Assembly: GCA_016207065.1 (NCBI GenBank)
Contig: JACQQK010000061.1
Location: 1-39,532, forward strand
Direction: 5' to 3'
Source: Nitrospinota bacterium
Lineage (GTDB): Bacteria; Nitrospinota; Nitrospinia; Nitrospinales; JACRGP01
DNA: 39,532 nucleotides
Both the position numbers and the translations under genes were made by a program. Position 1 is the stretch's first letter. Each line of letters begins with the position of its first letter. Of this stretch, positions 24,264 through 33,857 are shown one piece after another. The notes under the pieces were generated by a model that ran no database searches, was not told the DNA's origin, and worked only from the letters and a program-made list of their open reading frames with translations.

Positions 24264-26484
24264 AACGCTCCAGGGACTCGTCCCAGATTTTTTTCAGGAC
24301 CCGAACGTCCTGTTCAATATAGTCCTCGCCGTCGATGCGGACCGTCAGCCGTTCGCCCTCGACCGATCCGAGGACGGAAAACTCGACCCCCCCTTCGCGG
24401 GCCAGGGTTTCCAGCGCTTCCTTGTTTTCCCGGGGGAAGGAAATCAGGACCCGCGACTGCGTCTCGCCGAACATCAAGGCGTCGGACCGGAGGGTGGACT
24501 CCATCTCGATCCTGGCGCCGAGGAGGCGCGGCCCGGTGAAACAAGATTCCGCCAGGGCGACGGCAAGCCCGCCTTCCGAGCAATCGTGCGCGGAGGAAAC
24601 GAGGCCCTCCCGTATCGACCGCAGGCAGAACCTCTGGACTTTCTTTTCCTGGGGCAGGTCGAGATTGGGGACCGGTCCCCGGCACGAATCGAACGTCAAC
24701 TTGAGGTATTCGCTTCCGCCCAGTTCCTCCATGGAAAACCCGGCGAGGGCCACGAGGTCGCCCGGTTTTTGGAACCACTGGACGCAATGGCGCTTCTGGT
24801 CTTCCAGCAGGCCCACGACGGCGATCGTCGGGGTGGGAAAAATCGCCTCGCCTTTCGTTTCATTATAGAAACTAACGTTACCGCTGACTATGGGAATTTC
24901 CAAAAACCGGCAGGCGTCGCCCATTCCCAGGACGGCCTGCTCGAACTGCCACATGATCTCCGGCCGCTCCGGACTGCCAAAGTTGAGGCAGTTGGTGACC
25001 CCGATCGGCTCGCCCCCGGCGCAGACGACGTTCCGGCAACATTCGGCCACGGCGATTTGCGCCCCCTGGTAGGGGTCGAGATAGCAATAACGGCTGTTGC
25101 AGTCCGCCGAGATGGCGAGGGCTTTTTGAGCGCCGGGGACGCGGATGACCGACGCATCGGAGCCCGGCAAAATCAACGTGTTCAGACGCACCATGTGGTC
25201 GTATTGCTCGTAGACCCAGCGCTTGCCGGCGATATTGGGCGCCGCGAGAAGTTTTTTCAGCGCCTCGTCGCCGCGCTCCGGCGTTTTCAAACCGGTCAGG
25301 TCCAGTTCCGTTATGGAATCCAGGTATTGTGGGCGCTGGCTCGGCCTCTGGAGGGCCAAGGCCCCGTCCACCACGGCCGACACCGGCAACTGCGCGGCGA
25401 TTTCCCCCGCGTGCAGGATTTTCACGGAATGGCCTTCGGTCACCCGGCCGATCACGGCGGCGTTCAGGTCCCATTTCTTGAACACGGCGAGCGCGTCCGC
25501 CTCGTGGCCCTGGCGGACCACGAACAGCATCCGCTCCTGGGATTCCGAAAGGAGGATCTCGTAGGGGGTCATGCCCTCCTCGCGGAGGGGGACTTTTGAC
25601 AGGTCCAGTTCCACGCCGGTCCCGGCCCGGCCCGCCATTTCGAAGGAGGAGGAGGTCAGGCCCGCCGCCCCCATGTCCTGGACGCCCACGACCCAGTCGT
25701 GCTTCATGATTTCCAGGCAGGCCTCCAAAAGGAGCTTCTCGGTGAACGGGTCGCCGACCTGGACGGTGGGGCGCTTTTCCTCGGTCGTCTCGTCGAACTC
25801 GGAGGAGGCCAGCAGGCTGGCGCCGTGGATGCCGTCCCTCCCGGTCTTGGAACCGACGTAGATCACCGCGTTGCCGACGCCCGCCGCGTTGCCGCGGAAA
25901 ATCTTGTCGGCCTTGATCAACCCCAGGCAGAACACGTTGACGAGGATGTTGCCGTTGTAACACGAATCGAAATAGATCTCCCCGCCCACGGTGGGGACGC
26001 CCACGCAGTTGCCATAACTGGAAATCCCGTCCACCACGCCGTTCAGCAAATACCGCGTGCGGGGTTCGGACAAGTCTCCGAACCGGAGGGAGTCCAGCAA
26101 CGCCACGGGCCGGGCGCCCATGGTGAAGATATCGCGCAGGATCCCCCCGACGCCGGTGGCCGCGCCTTGATGCGGCTCGATGAAGGAGGGGTGGTTGTGG
26201 CTCTCGATCTTGAATACCGCGGCCATCCCGCCGCCGATGTCCACGATACCGGCGTTCTCGCCGGGGCCCTGCAATACGCGCGGCCCCTCGGTCGGCAGGG
26301 TCTTCAGGAGCGGGCGCGAGCTCTTGTAACTGCAATGCTCGCTCCACATCACCGAGAAAATCCCCAGCTCCGTCAGGTTGGGCGCGCGGCCCAGGAGATC
26401 CAGGATGCGCCGATACTCGTCCGGGGTCAAGCCGTGCGCCTTGACCATATCCGGGGTGATTTCCGTTGCGGAAAATGTCTTCAT
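24253..26484 (-). CDS. purL: Phosphoribosylformylglycinamidine synthase subunit PurL (small type)
   Basis: A 743-residue synthetase subunit that converts FGAR to FGAM using ATP and ammonia supplied by PurQ. This is the small PurL that needs PurS and PurQ, both encoded just upstream. Motifs include [81 protein letters not shown] and [14 protein letters not shown]. Length is normal. The start is 36 bases after purQ, and its end overlaps purF by 11 bases, showing translational coupling. Confidence 0.97.
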   Translation of the reverse strand: MKTFSATEITPDMVKAHGLTPDEYRRILDLLGRAPNLTELGIFSVMWSEHCSYKSSRPLLKTLPTEGPRVLQGPGENAGIVDIGGGMAAVFKIESHNHPSFIEPHQGAATGVGGILRDIFTMGARPVALLDSLRFGDLSEPRTRYLLNGVVDGISSYGNCVGVPTVGGEIYFDSCYNGNILVNVFCLGLIKADKIFRGNAAGVGNAVIYVGSKTGRDGIHGASLLASSEFDETTEEKRPTVQVGDPFTEKLLLEACLEIMKHDWVVGVQDMGAAGLTSSSFEMAGRAGTGVELDLSKVPLREEGMTPYEILLSESQERMLFVVRQGHEADALAVFKKWDLNAAVIGRVTEGHSVKILHAGEIAAQLPVSAVVDGALALQRPSQRPQYLDSITELDLTGLKTPERGDEALKKLLAAPNIAGKRWVYEQYDHMVRLNTLILPGSDASVIRVPGAQKALAISADCNSRYCYLDPYQGAQIAVAECCRNVVCAGGEPIGVTNCLNFGSPERPEIMWQFEQAVLGMGDACRFLEIPIVSGNVSFYNETKGEAIFPTPTIAVVGLLEDQKRHCVQWFQKPGDLVALAGFSMEELGGSEYLKLTFDSCRGPVPNLDLPQEKKVQRFCLRSIREGLVSSAHDCSEGGLAVALAESCFTGPRLLGARIEMESTLRSDALMFGETQSRVLISFPRENKEALETLAREGGVEFSVLGSVEGERLTVRIDGEDYIEQDVRVLKKIWDESLERYGR

Positions 26485-26520
26485 AAGTCCGTTAAGAGGC
26501 CGCGCCTTCAGCCTCGTTTT

Positions 26521-27207
26521 TCAGGCGCAATGGAGTAACGATTTGAAAATAAGCTGTCCGTCGAGGTCGGGCCAGAGCGGGTCCGAGCATCGTTCGGGGT
26601 GCGGCATCATGCCCAGGACGTTCTTTTTCTCGTTGACCACGCCGGCGATATTTTGCACGGAACCGTTGGGGTTCGCCGCCTCCGAGACCTCTCCATCGGG
26701 GGTGCAGTATCGCAAGACGACCTGCCCGTTATCGGTTATGCGCCCGAGGTCGTCGGGGTCGATGAAGTAATTGCCGTCGGCGTGGGCGATGGGGACCTTC
26801 ATGACCCGTTTCCCGCCGCATTCGCTGGTGAAGGGCGTGTCGGCGTTTTCCACCCGGACATACGCGTTTTTGCAGACGAACTTTTGCGACCGGTTGCGCA
26901 TGAGCGCCCCCGGCAACAGCCCCGCCTCGACCAGGATCTGGAACCCGTTGCAGATGCCGAGGACCTTCCCCCCGTCCCGCGCATGGCGCGCCACCGCCTT
27001 CATGATCGGGGAAAACTTGGCGATGGCGCCGGGGCGCAGGTAATCCCCGTAGGAAAACCCGCCGGGCAGGACCGCCAGGTCCAGGCCGCCCAAATCCTCG
27101 TCCTTATGCCATATCCAACGCGTATCGAACCCGAAAACGTGTTTCAGGACATGATAACAATCATGGTCGCAGTTGGAGCCGGGGAATACGACGACGCCGC
27201 ACTTCAT
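26521..27207 (-). CDS. purQ: Phosphoribosylformylglycinamidine synthase subunit PurQ
   Basis: A 228-residue class I glutamine amidotransferase that makes ammonia for PurL. The catalytic Cys is in [10 protein letters not shown]; the His-Glu pair is in [10 protein letters not shown] near the C-terminus. The N-terminus [17 protein letters not shown] and [14 protein letters not shown] are typical. It lies 23 bases after purS and 36 bases before purL on the same strand. Confidence 0.97.
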   Translation of the reverse strand: MKCGVVVFPGSNCDHDCYHVLKHVFGFDTRWIWHKDEDLGGLDLAVLPGGFSYGDYLRPGAIAKFSPIMKAVARHARDGGKVLGICNGFQILVEAGLLPGALMRNRSQKFVCKNAYVRVENADTPFTSECGGKRVMKVPIAHADGNYFIDPDDLGRITDNGQVVLRYCTPDGEVSEAANPNGSVQNIAGVVNEKKNVLGMMPHPERCSDPLWPDLDGQLIFKSLLHCA

Positions 27208-27230
27208 GGAAAACTCGCAAACAGAGTGAA

Positions 27231-27482
27231 TTATTTTTTAGAAGAATCCAGGGTGAACCGGTAGGTTTCGATCACGGTATTGGCCAGGAGTTTGTCGCAC
27301 ATTTCCTTGACCCGTTTCTGCGCTTCGGATTCGGAGACGCCGTCGAGCAGAACTTCCATGTATTTCCCTATCTGGACATTTCTGACCTCCTTGAACCCCA
27401 GGTCGTTCAAGGCGGAATTCACCGCCTTGCCCTGCGGGTCGAGGACGCCGTTTTTCAATGTCACGTGAATTTTTGCCAGCAT
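27231..27482 (-). CDS. purS: Phosphoribosylformylglycinamidine synthase subunit PurS
   Basis: An 83-residue small subunit that bridges PurL and PurQ in the FGAM synthase complex. The sequence [38 protein letters not shown] and [15 protein letters not shown] is typical. The ATG ending at 27482 is preferred to the TTG three codons earlier. AAAGGG lies about 9 bases upstream. It is the first gene of the purine operon, reading away from the aldolase/dehydrogenase gene. Confidence 0.95.
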   Translation of the reverse strand: MLAKIHVTLKNGVLDPQGKAVNSALNDLGFKEVRNVQIGKYMEVLLDGVSESEAQKRVKEMCDKLLANTVIETYRFTLDSSKK

Positions 27483-27526
27483 GGATTGCAACCCTTTTAC
27501 AAAAAAATCGTTTCAACTTTCGCTGA

Positions 27527-27535
27527 ACTATAACA
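27527..27535 (-). promoter_or_regulatory. Possible extended -10 promoter of the purine operon
   Basis: On the - strand TGTTATAGT is an extended -10 (TGn-TATAGT) about 45 bases upstream of the purS start. No good -35 box is present, as is usual for extended -10 promoters. No purine riboswitch-like sequence is visible in this leader. Confidence 0.35.
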
Positions 27536-27578
27536 CAAATCGAACGGCCCGGCGGGACAAGTTACGGGACATTTTAAA

Positions 27579-27658
27579 ATTTTCCCGTCCTTCCTCAAAG
27601 GATAAGGACGTTTTACCATTTTCCGTCTTTAAATTTTCCGGCGGTTCTGGTATTTTCC
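27579..27658 (+). promoter_or_regulatory. Four ATTTTCC direct repeats upstream of the aldolase/dehydrogenase gene
   Basis: ATTTTCC occurs at 27579, 27618, 27633 and 27652, the last ending 4 bases before the ATG at 27663. Start-to-start distances are 39, 15 and 19 bases. They may be binding sites of a regulator. No Shine-Dalgarno sequence is evident at this start. Confidence 0.35.
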
Positions 27659-27662
27659 AAAC

Positions 27663-29723
27663 ATGTTAAATCGATGGAACGATAACGACGCCAGGGAAGC
27701 CGTAAAGAAGTACGCCTCCTGTTCCGAGGACGTCGCCCTCCGGGTTTACACTTCCCGGCTGATCGGGTCCGACCCCGCTCTGGTCCTGCACGGCGGCGGC
27801 AATACCTCCGTGAAATCCCTGGCCCGAAACCGGGTGGGCGAGGAAATCCGCGTCTTGTACGTCAAGGGAAGCGGCTGGGACCTGGACACGCTGGAACCGC
27901 CGGGCCTGCCCGGCGTCAGGCTGGACAACCTGCTCAAACTGCGGGCCCTCGACCGTCTGAGCGACGAGGACATGGTCAACGAGCAACGCATCAACCTGTT
28001 GGACGCCTCCGCCCCCAACCCGTCGGTCGAGACCCTTCTGCACGCTTTCCTGCCGCATAAGTTCATCGACCACTCGCACGCGGACGCCATCCTGTCCATC
28101 GCCAATCAACCCGGCGCCGAACGCCTGTGCAAGGAAATTTTCGGCGACATGCTGGGATTCGTGCCTTATATCATGCCCGGCTTTGCCCTGGCGAAAGCGG
28201 CCGCCGAAATTTACGAAAAAAATCCAAGGGTCAAGGGCCTCCTGCTGGTCAACCATGGTTTGTTCACCTTCGCCGAGACCGCCAGGGAGAGTTACGATTA
28301 CCATATCGAGGCGGTGTCGCACGCGGAAAGTTATATCGCCAGCAAACCGCGCAGGCCCCTGACCTTGGTCCAGCCGCCGCGGGCGACCGCCGGCAGGGAG
28401 GAAATCCTGCGCGCCATCGCGCCCGTCCTGCGCGGCCTGTACCACGAGCGTTCCGGCGAGTCCTGGGTCGTCCATTACCGCAAGAGCGACCCGGCCTACG
28501 CCTTCGCCTCGAGCCGGGAATGCGCCGAATGGTCGCAGATCGGACCGGCCACTCCGGACCACGTGATCCGGACCAAGCAGAAACCCCTATTGCTGGACCC
28601 GGCCTCCCTGGACGACCCGCGGAAACTGCGCGAGGAGCTGTCCGCGGCGCTGGACCGCTACGGCGAAGCGTACCGGTCTTATTTCAAAGCCAACAAGGAA
28701 GCCAAGGGAACCGGCAAGAAAGAGCTTGACCCGTTGCCGCGCATCATCCTGGTTGCTGGACTGGGGTTGGTAGCCGTCGCCAGGACCGTCAAGGACGCGC
28801 GGATTGCCGCGGACATTTACGAGCATACGATAGAGATTGTCCAGGACGCCTTCGCCGTCGGGAAGTACGTCCCGCTCGACGACGGCAACCTGTTCGACAT
28901 GGAGTACTGGTCCCTGGAACAGGCGAAACTGGGCAAGAGCAAGCCGCCCAAACTGCAAGGCAAGGTGGTTTACGTGACGGGGGCCGCGTCCGGCATTGGG
29001 TTGGCCACGGCGCGCCTGTTCGCCCAGCACGGGGCCAATTTGTTTCTCGCGGACCGGGACCGCGAAAAACTCCAGGCCGCCCGGGAAAAGATCCTCGGCG
29101 AAACCAAGACCGCCGCCGTCGTTCATGTCGTGGACGTGACGGACGAAAAAGCGGTCAAGGAATCGTTCGACCATCTGGCGGAGGAATATGGCGGCCTCGA
29201 CATCCTCGTCTCCAACGCGGGCAACGCCGTCCAGGGAAGGATAGGGGAGGTGGACGCCGCCGTCCTGCGCAAGAGTTTCGACCTGAACTTTTTCGCCCAC
29301 CAGACGCTGGCCTCGCTGGCCGTCAAAATGTTTCTGACGCAGAAATGCGGGGGCGTCCTGTTGTTCAACGCGTCGAAGGCGGCGTTCAACCCCGGCAAGG
29401 ATTTCGGCCCCTATGCCCTGCCCAAGGCGGCGGTGGTCGCCCTGACCAAGCAATACGCCCTGGATTACGGGAAGGACGGCATCCGCGCCAACGCCCTCAA
29501 CGCCGACCGGGTGCGCACCGGCCTGTTCGCCGGCAATGTGGTCGCGGAGCGCGCGGCGGCCCGCGGGCTCAACCCCGACGAGTATTTCAAGGACAACCTG
29601 CTGGGACGCGAGGTCTACGACATGGACGTGGCCGAGGGGTTCCTGCACCTCGCCCTGGCGGAGAAAACCACGGGAAGCGTGATCGTCGTGGACGGGGGCA
29701 ACATCGCCGCCAGCCCGCGCTGA
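27663..29723 (+). CDS. Bifunctional aldolase / short-chain dehydrogenase (RhaD-like)
   Basis: A 686-residue fusion. The first about 400 residues are a class II aldolase domain (LHGGGNTSVK, the sugar-phosphate binding FIDHSHADAIL with two metal-binding histidines, and LLVNHGLFTF). The last about 250 residues are an NAD-dependent short-chain dehydrogenase with VYVTGAASGIGLATARLF, LVSNAGNAV and the catalytic SKAAFNPGKDFGPYALPKAA (Tyr-x3-Lys). Such fusions act as rhamnulose-1-phosphate aldolase with lactaldehyde dehydrogenase, or on related short sugars. No rhamnose pathway genes are adjacent, so the substrate is uncertain. It is divergent from the purine operon. Confidence 0.93.
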   Translation: MLNRWNDNDAREAVKKYASCSEDVALRVYTSRLIGSDPALVLHGGGNTSVKSLARNRVGEEIRVLYVKGSGWDLDTLEPPGLPGVRLDNLLKLRALDRLSDEDMVNEQRINLLDASAPNPSVETLLHAFLPHKFIDHSHADAILSIANQPGAERLCKEIFGDMLGFVPYIMPGFALAKAAAEIYEKNPRVKGLLLVNHGLFTFAETARESYDYHIEAVSHAESYIASKPRRPLTLVQPPRATAGREEILRAIAPVLRGLYHERSGESWVVHYRKSDPAYAFASSRECAEWSQIGPATPDHVIRTKQKPLLLDPASLDDPRKLREELSAALDRYGEAYRSYFKANKEAKGTGKKELDPLPRIILVAGLGLVAVARTVKDARIAADIYEHTIEIVQDAFAVGKYVPLDDGNLFDMEYWSLEQAKLGKSKPPKLQGKVVYVTGAASGIGLATARLFAQHGANLFLADRDREKLQAAREKILGETKTAAVVHVVDVTDEKAVKESFDHLAEEYGGLDILVSNAGNAVQGRIGEVDAAVLRKSFDLNFFAHQTLASLAVKMFLTQKCGGVLLFNASKAAFNPGKDFGPYALPKAAVVALTKQYALDYGKDGIRANALNADRVRTGLFAGNVVAERAAARGLNPDEYFKDNLLGREVYDMDVAEGFLHLALAEKTTGSVIVVDGGNIAASPR

Positions 29724-29770
29724 ACCAAGCCATGCATTTCCCGTCATCCGGGATATAAATCACCCTGAAT

Positions 29771-29789
29771 CCCCCTTTTCCAAAGGGGG
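29771..29789 (+). terminator. GC-rich hairpin between aldolase gene and peptidase gene
   Basis: CCCCCTTT-TCC-AAAGGGGG followed by GCTTTT. It could end the aldolase transcript. The 3' arm also supplies the only purine-rich sequence before the ATG at 29799, so the same hairpin could hide the ribosome binding site of the next gene. Its sequence also resembles the intergenic repeat family seen elsewhere in the window. Confidence 0.5.
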
Positions 29790-29798
29790 GCTTTTGCG

Positions 29799-30578
29799 AT
29801 GAAAAAATACGCGATCCTGACCCACGGCGGCGCCGGCTCCAAAAACGATTATGCCGACGGGACCTTGAAGGCGGCGGAGATAGGGCTGGAAGGACTCCGT
29901 TCCGGCTCCAGCGTTTTGGAATCCGTTTGCCGGGCGACGGTCGCGCTGGAGGACGATACGCGGTTCAACGCCGGGGTGGGCTCCCGGCGGCGTTCCGACG
30001 GTTCGGTCCAGATGGACGCCGCCTGCATGGACAGCGGCAACCGTTTCGGCGCGGTGGCCGTGATCGAGGGATTCAAGAACCCCATCCTGGTCGCCTACGC
30101 GTTGATCGGCGGCCCCTGCCGGATTCTTGGCGGAGAGGGGGCGGCCCGGTTTGCCCGCGAGCGCGGTTTTGAAACTTTCGACTTCAAGACCGCGTTAGAG
30201 TCTCGACATTCCGTTACGGACACCGTGGGTTGCGTGGCTTACGACGGCAAGACCTTCGCGGCCGCCCTGAGCACGGGGGGGACCGGCGGGTCGCCTCCCG
30301 GACGGGTGGGCGACGTGCCGTTGATCGGTTGCGGATTGTACGTCGGCCCTTGCGGGGCCGTGGCCGCCACCGGGCACGGCGAATCGATCGCCATGAACAT
30401 GACCGCCTACCGCGCTTACCTGTCGCTTGAACGGGGCGAATCCCCCTCGGCCGTCCTTCAGCGGGCGTTGAGTTGGTTTGCCGCCGGGCAGGACATCGGC
30501 CTCATCCTGGTCGGCCTCGCGGGTTACGCCGGCGGGTCCAACCGCTCGATGGCCTGGTCGGCGCTCGAGTCGGATTAA
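29799..30578 (+). CDS. Isoaspartyl peptidase / type III L-asparaginase (Ntn hydrolase)
   Basis: A 259-residue N-terminal nucleophile hydrolase that removes isoaspartyl residues from peptides or hydrolyses asparagine. The precursor cleaves itself before Thr142 (TDTVGCVAYD), making an alpha chain of 141 residues and a beta chain of 118. The N-terminus ILTHGGAG, NAGVGSRRRSDGSVQMDA and STGGTGGSPPGRVGDVPLIGCG are conserved, and ATGHGESI contains substrate-binding residues. Both chains are shorter than in E. coli IaaA (about 178 and 143), so this is a compact version. It probably has its own translation start near the hairpin described above. Confidence 0.9.
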   Translation: MKKYAILTHGGAGSKNDYADGTLKAAEIGLEGLRSGSSVLESVCRATVALEDDTRFNAGVGSRRRSDGSVQMDAACMDSGNRFGAVAVIEGFKNPILVAYALIGGPCRILGGEGAARFARERGFETFDFKTALESRHSVTDTVGCVAYDGKTFAAALSTGGTGGSPPGRVGDVPLIGCGLYVGPCGAVAATGHGESIAMNMTAYRAYLSLERGESPSAVLQRALSWFAAGQDIGLILVGLAGYAGGSNRSMAWSALESD

Positions 30579-30587
30579 GGGAGCAAG

Positions 30588-30695
30588 AGTTCACCCTCAC
30601 CTCGGCCCTCTCCCGTCAAGGGAGAGGGTGACACCCTGATCCTTTTCCCCTCGTGGGAGAAGGCGAGGATGAGGGGGATGTAAAGAGCCGAAGGC
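30588..30695. repeat. Intergenic repeat with two palindromes
   Basis: The 144-base gap between the peptidase and RND genes holds TTCACCCTCACCTCGG, CCCTCTCCCGTCAAGGGAGAGGG and CCCCTCGTGGGAGAAGGCGAGG followed by ATGAGGGGG. The outer parts are inverted copies of each other. Such ccctcacc...gggagaggg elements are widespread intergenic repeats; here it also separates two converging genes and may terminate transcription. Confidence 0.6.
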
Positions 30696-30722
30696 TTTCC
30701 TTGTCGGACCGCGACGGGCCCG

Positions 30723-33479
30723 TCACACTTTCCATCCCTTGACGTAGCACAGTCTCAACATGGCCGGCAGGAGCGTGACGGAAGCCGCCAGCGAACTGCC
30801 GACCCCCAGCGTCAGCAGAAGGCCCAGGCTGTGGATGCCGCGATGATCGGCCACCATCAAACTGCCGAACCCGATCATGGTGGCGACGGAACTGAGGATC
30901 ACCCCCTGTCCCGTGCTTTTGGACAGCACCGAGATGTGGTTGTCCGTTTCCTCGCGGTAGCGCTGGACGATATGGATGCCGTTGACGAGGCCGATGCCGC
31001 TGATCAAGGGCAGGATGATCAGGTTGGCGAGGTTGAACTGGACGTTCAATAGATACATCAGGCCCACGGTCCATACGGAGCCCACCAGTTTCGGGGTGAG
31101 GATGAAGAAAGCCGTCCTCATGTTTCTAAACATGAACAGGATGAAAACAACGATGGCGCCCAGGGCGTAAATCCCGCCATGGATGTAGCCGTTTTTCATC
31201 AATTGGCTGGACTCGTACATGTGCACGGCGTTGCCAGTGACCTCCGGGTCGACCTTGCGCATCTGGGCCAAAAATTCCTCCATCGCGTCGCGTTCCCAGA
31301 TGTTGATTTTGGGATAAACCTGGAGGAGATACTTCCCGTCCTTGCTCAGGAACCTCTTTTTGAGCAGGGGAGGGAGTTCCTCTATCTTGACGGGCGCCGG
31401 ATGCGCGCTGGCCTTGAGGTTGTGCAGTTTTCCGCGGTAGTCCTCGAAAAGCCGGTCGGAAAACGCGAGCAGGCGCTCCTTCGCGATTTTCGGGTCGGTC
31501 TTTTCCAGGTCGTCGATCAATTGTTGCGCCAACCGGCCCGCCTCGCCCACCAGGTCGGCCCCCCCCTTTTTTTCCTCCCGTTCGCGCATTTTGAAGCGTA
31601 TCCGTTTCAACGTTTCGGTCAGCTCGCCGAGGGACAAGGGGCCGTTTTCCGGGGCGGCTTCCAGACGGTCCAACAGCGGGGCGAGGGTCCGGACATATTC
31701 GATCTTCTCCTCCTGGTTTTCCGGTATGGCGGACAAAGCGCTCTCCACCTTGCCCACCGACGGCATGGCCTGGATGGTCCGCTGTTTTTTCCTGGCGTCC
31801 TCGTACGAATCGGCGATCGCCGCCGCGTACCAGGAGGAATGGCTGGCGTTGTTGATGATCTTGAGTTCAAACTCCACCGCTTCCGTCCCGCGGGCCTGCA
31901 GGTTGAGCAGGTTGTAATCGAAATGCAACCTGGCGAAGGCGAGGACGGACAGCGCCAGCAGGACCCCCGAAACGGCGATGATCCAGATATAGTGGTCGAA
32001 AAATCTTTCCACGTGTCCGTTCCACTGGGTTGGCTTGGGGTCGACCAGGTTTTTGCCGCGCCATTTCTCCTCGAGGGTGACCAGCGCGGGGAGCAGGACG
32101 ATCATGGCGATAAAACACAGGAGGATGCCGCCGCCGCAGATCATGCCCAGCTCGGCGATGCCGGTGAAGTCGGTGAACGACATGGCCAGAAAGGCGAGGG
32201 CGGTGATGATCGCCCCGGCCAGGTTCCCCCGCCCGGTCTTCCGCAAGGTCTGCTGGAGCGCGGAAAGGATGTCCCCGCCCGAGGCTTTTTCCTCCCGGTA
32301 GCGCTCGAGGACGTGGATGCCGAAGTCCACTCCCAGGCCGATGAGGACCGTCACGGACACGATCGATAAAATATTGAGATGGCCTATGGTCAAGGTGGTG
32401 AACACCATGGCCCAGCACAGCGCGACGAGCAGGCAGAAAACGGCGAGCAAGGGTTTTACGATTCCCCGGTAAACGACAATGAAGAGTAGCGACACGCCCA
32501 TCAGCGAAATGAACGCGGAAAGGCTGACGTCGGCGCGCGTGGTCTGCATCTCGTCGGAAGCGATGACGTCGCTACCCGTGACCCCCACATGGACATGAGG
32601 GAATCCCGGTTTCAGCTCCCGGATCAACTGGCGCACGGTGTCGATGGCGCGTTTGGATTCGTCAAAGGAGCTTTGCGTCGCGCGCGGGCTGATGAGCATG
32701 AACATCAGGGCGCCATCCTCCGAAACCATGTATCCCTCGTCGCGCAGGGACCCCTCGCGATTGGACAGGAAGGACAGCCACGGCGAGCTGTAGCGCGTCT
32801 CGCCCTTCAGATGGGCGGACATTTGTTTCAGGATGGAGACGAGGAGGCCGAGACCGGCGGGGTCGTCCGGTTTCTTTTCCTTTTCCGGATCCGTCGAATT
32901 TCCCAGAAAATCGGAAAGGAGGACGTCGACCATGCCCGCGCTGATTTCCGCATTGATGCCCTGCAGTAACCGGTTGAGCCCCGGCGCGCGGTTGATATTG
33001 TCGATGAAGTCCCGGCGGGACTCGATTTTTTCGCCAAGGGCCTTGAGCTCCGGCAAATCCATGTACAAGAGCGCCTTGTCCTTGAAATAACCCACGTCGA
33101 TCTTGTACAGGACCTCCGAATAGATGGAGGAATGGGCCCGGACCTTGACGGCAAGGCCCTCGATGAAATTCCTCATCTCCGCGGGGTCCGTCCCCTCCGC
33201 CACCACCGTGATGCCCTCGAAGTCCGCGAACTCCTGGCGGTAGCGCTCGTAGAGCTTCTCGTAGGGCAGGTCTTTCGAGACCAACTCGCGCCTGCTGGTG
33301 TTGAACTGCAGATGGGCGGCGGTGTACCAGAGGGACAACCCGGCCAGGGCCAGGGAAGCGAGGATCACCCAGTACGGATGCACGTAGGCGAATTTTTCCA
33401 ACTGGAAAAAAAAACGGTCCAACCAGCCGGCCGATCCTTCCGGGCCCGCGGGGGTTTTATGCGAAATGTGCGACCTCAT
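30723..33479 (-). CDS. RND/MMPL superfamily transporter (HpnN-like)
   Basis: A 918-residue inner-membrane transporter with the RND layout: helix 1 (YVHPYWVILASLALAGLSL), a large periplasmic loop, helices 2-6 including the sterol-sensing-like block LSIVSVTVLIGLGVDFGIHVLERYREE, helix 7, a second loop, and helices 8-12 with the repeated block IILPLISGIGLVNGIHIVQRYREE. MMPL/HpnN proteins move lipids such as hopanoids to the outer membrane. The duplicated GLGVDFGIH and GIGLVNGIH sites are the proton-relay regions, the second lacking the usual acidic residue. Substrate is not shown. It is a single-gene unit; the nearby PagL gene is on the same strand upstream but separated by 378 bases containing a repeat. 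Confidence 0.88.
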   Translation of the reverse strand: MRSHISHKTPAGPEGSAGWLDRFFFQLEKFAYVHPYWVILASLALAGLSLWYTAAHLQFNTSRRELVSKDLPYEKLYERYRQEFADFEGITVVAEGTDPAEMRNFIEGLAVKVRAHSSIYSEVLYKIDVGYFKDKALLYMDLPELKALGEKIESRRDFIDNINRAPGLNRLLQGINAEISAGMVDVLLSDFLGNSTDPEKEKKPDDPAGLGLLVSILKQMSAHLKGETRYSSPWLSFLSNREGSLRDEGYMVSEDGALMFMLISPRATQSSFDESKRAIDTVRQLIRELKPGFPHVHVGVTGSDVIASDEMQTTRADVSLSAFISLMGVSLLFIVVYRGIVKPLLAVFCLLVALCWAMVFTTLTIGHLNILSIVSVTVLIGLGVDFGIHVLERYREEKASGGDILSALQQTLRKTGRGNLAGAIITALAFLAMSFTDFTGIAELGMICGGGILLCFIAMIVLLPALVTLEEKWRGKNLVDPKPTQWNGHVERFFDHYIWIIAVSGVLLALSVLAFARLHFDYNLLNLQARGTEAVEFELKIINNASHSSWYAAAIADSYEDARKKQRTIQAMPSVGKVESALSAIPENQEEKIEYVRTLAPLLDRLEAAPENGPLSLGELTETLKRIRFKMREREEKKGGADLVGEAGRLAQQLIDDLEKTDPKIAKERLLAFSDRLFEDYRGKLHNLKASAHPAPVKIEELPPLLKKRFLSKDGKYLLQVYPKINIWERDAMEEFLAQMRKVDPEVTGNAVHMYESSQLMKNGYIHGGIYALGAIVVFILFMFRNMRTAFFILTPKLVGSVWTVGLMYLLNVQFNLANLIILPLISGIGLVNGIHIVQRYREETDNHISVLSKSTGQGVILSSVATMIGFGSLMVADHRGIHSLGLLLTLGVGSSLAASVTLLPAMLRLCYVKGWKV

Positions 33480-33857
33480 GATCTTGAAGACCTAACCCGG
33501 ACATTGCATGAGTCATTGAATGGAATTGCTCCCCCTTGTAAAGGGGGGCGGGGGGATTCCCGCCCTCACCGCGAACGGGGATTTCAAATCCCCCTATCCC
33601 CCTTTGCAAGGGGGGACAAAACAAAAGCGCTTTTTGCGCCGGGTATTTTCCGTCTCCAACAGATCGGCAAGCCCCGTTCCCAAAACCCGAAGCGCTTCCA
33701 TACGTCGTTCGCTCGCGCGATATCCGGACTAAAAAACCAACGACGATTTGCGATTGGCGGCAGGGCAAAAAACAGGAAGAGCTTGACTTCCGGAACGGTT
33801 TCGGTGTCCCGCAAAACCCCATTCTTGATTCGCGAATCCGTTAGGGGACGCGACGAG
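33480..33857. repeat. Intergenic region with repeat copy R2
   Basis: The first part (33500-33640) is a copy of the dispersed repeat: TGCATGAGTCATTGAATGGAATTGCTCCCCC, then CTTGTAAAGGGGGGCGGGGGG, AAATCCCC and CCCCCTTTGCAAGGGGGGACAAAACAAA. It corresponds to R3 at 37600-37750. The remainder (33641-33857) is GC-moderate with no convincing gene; ORFs listed there have no recognisable features. Confidence 0.65.
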
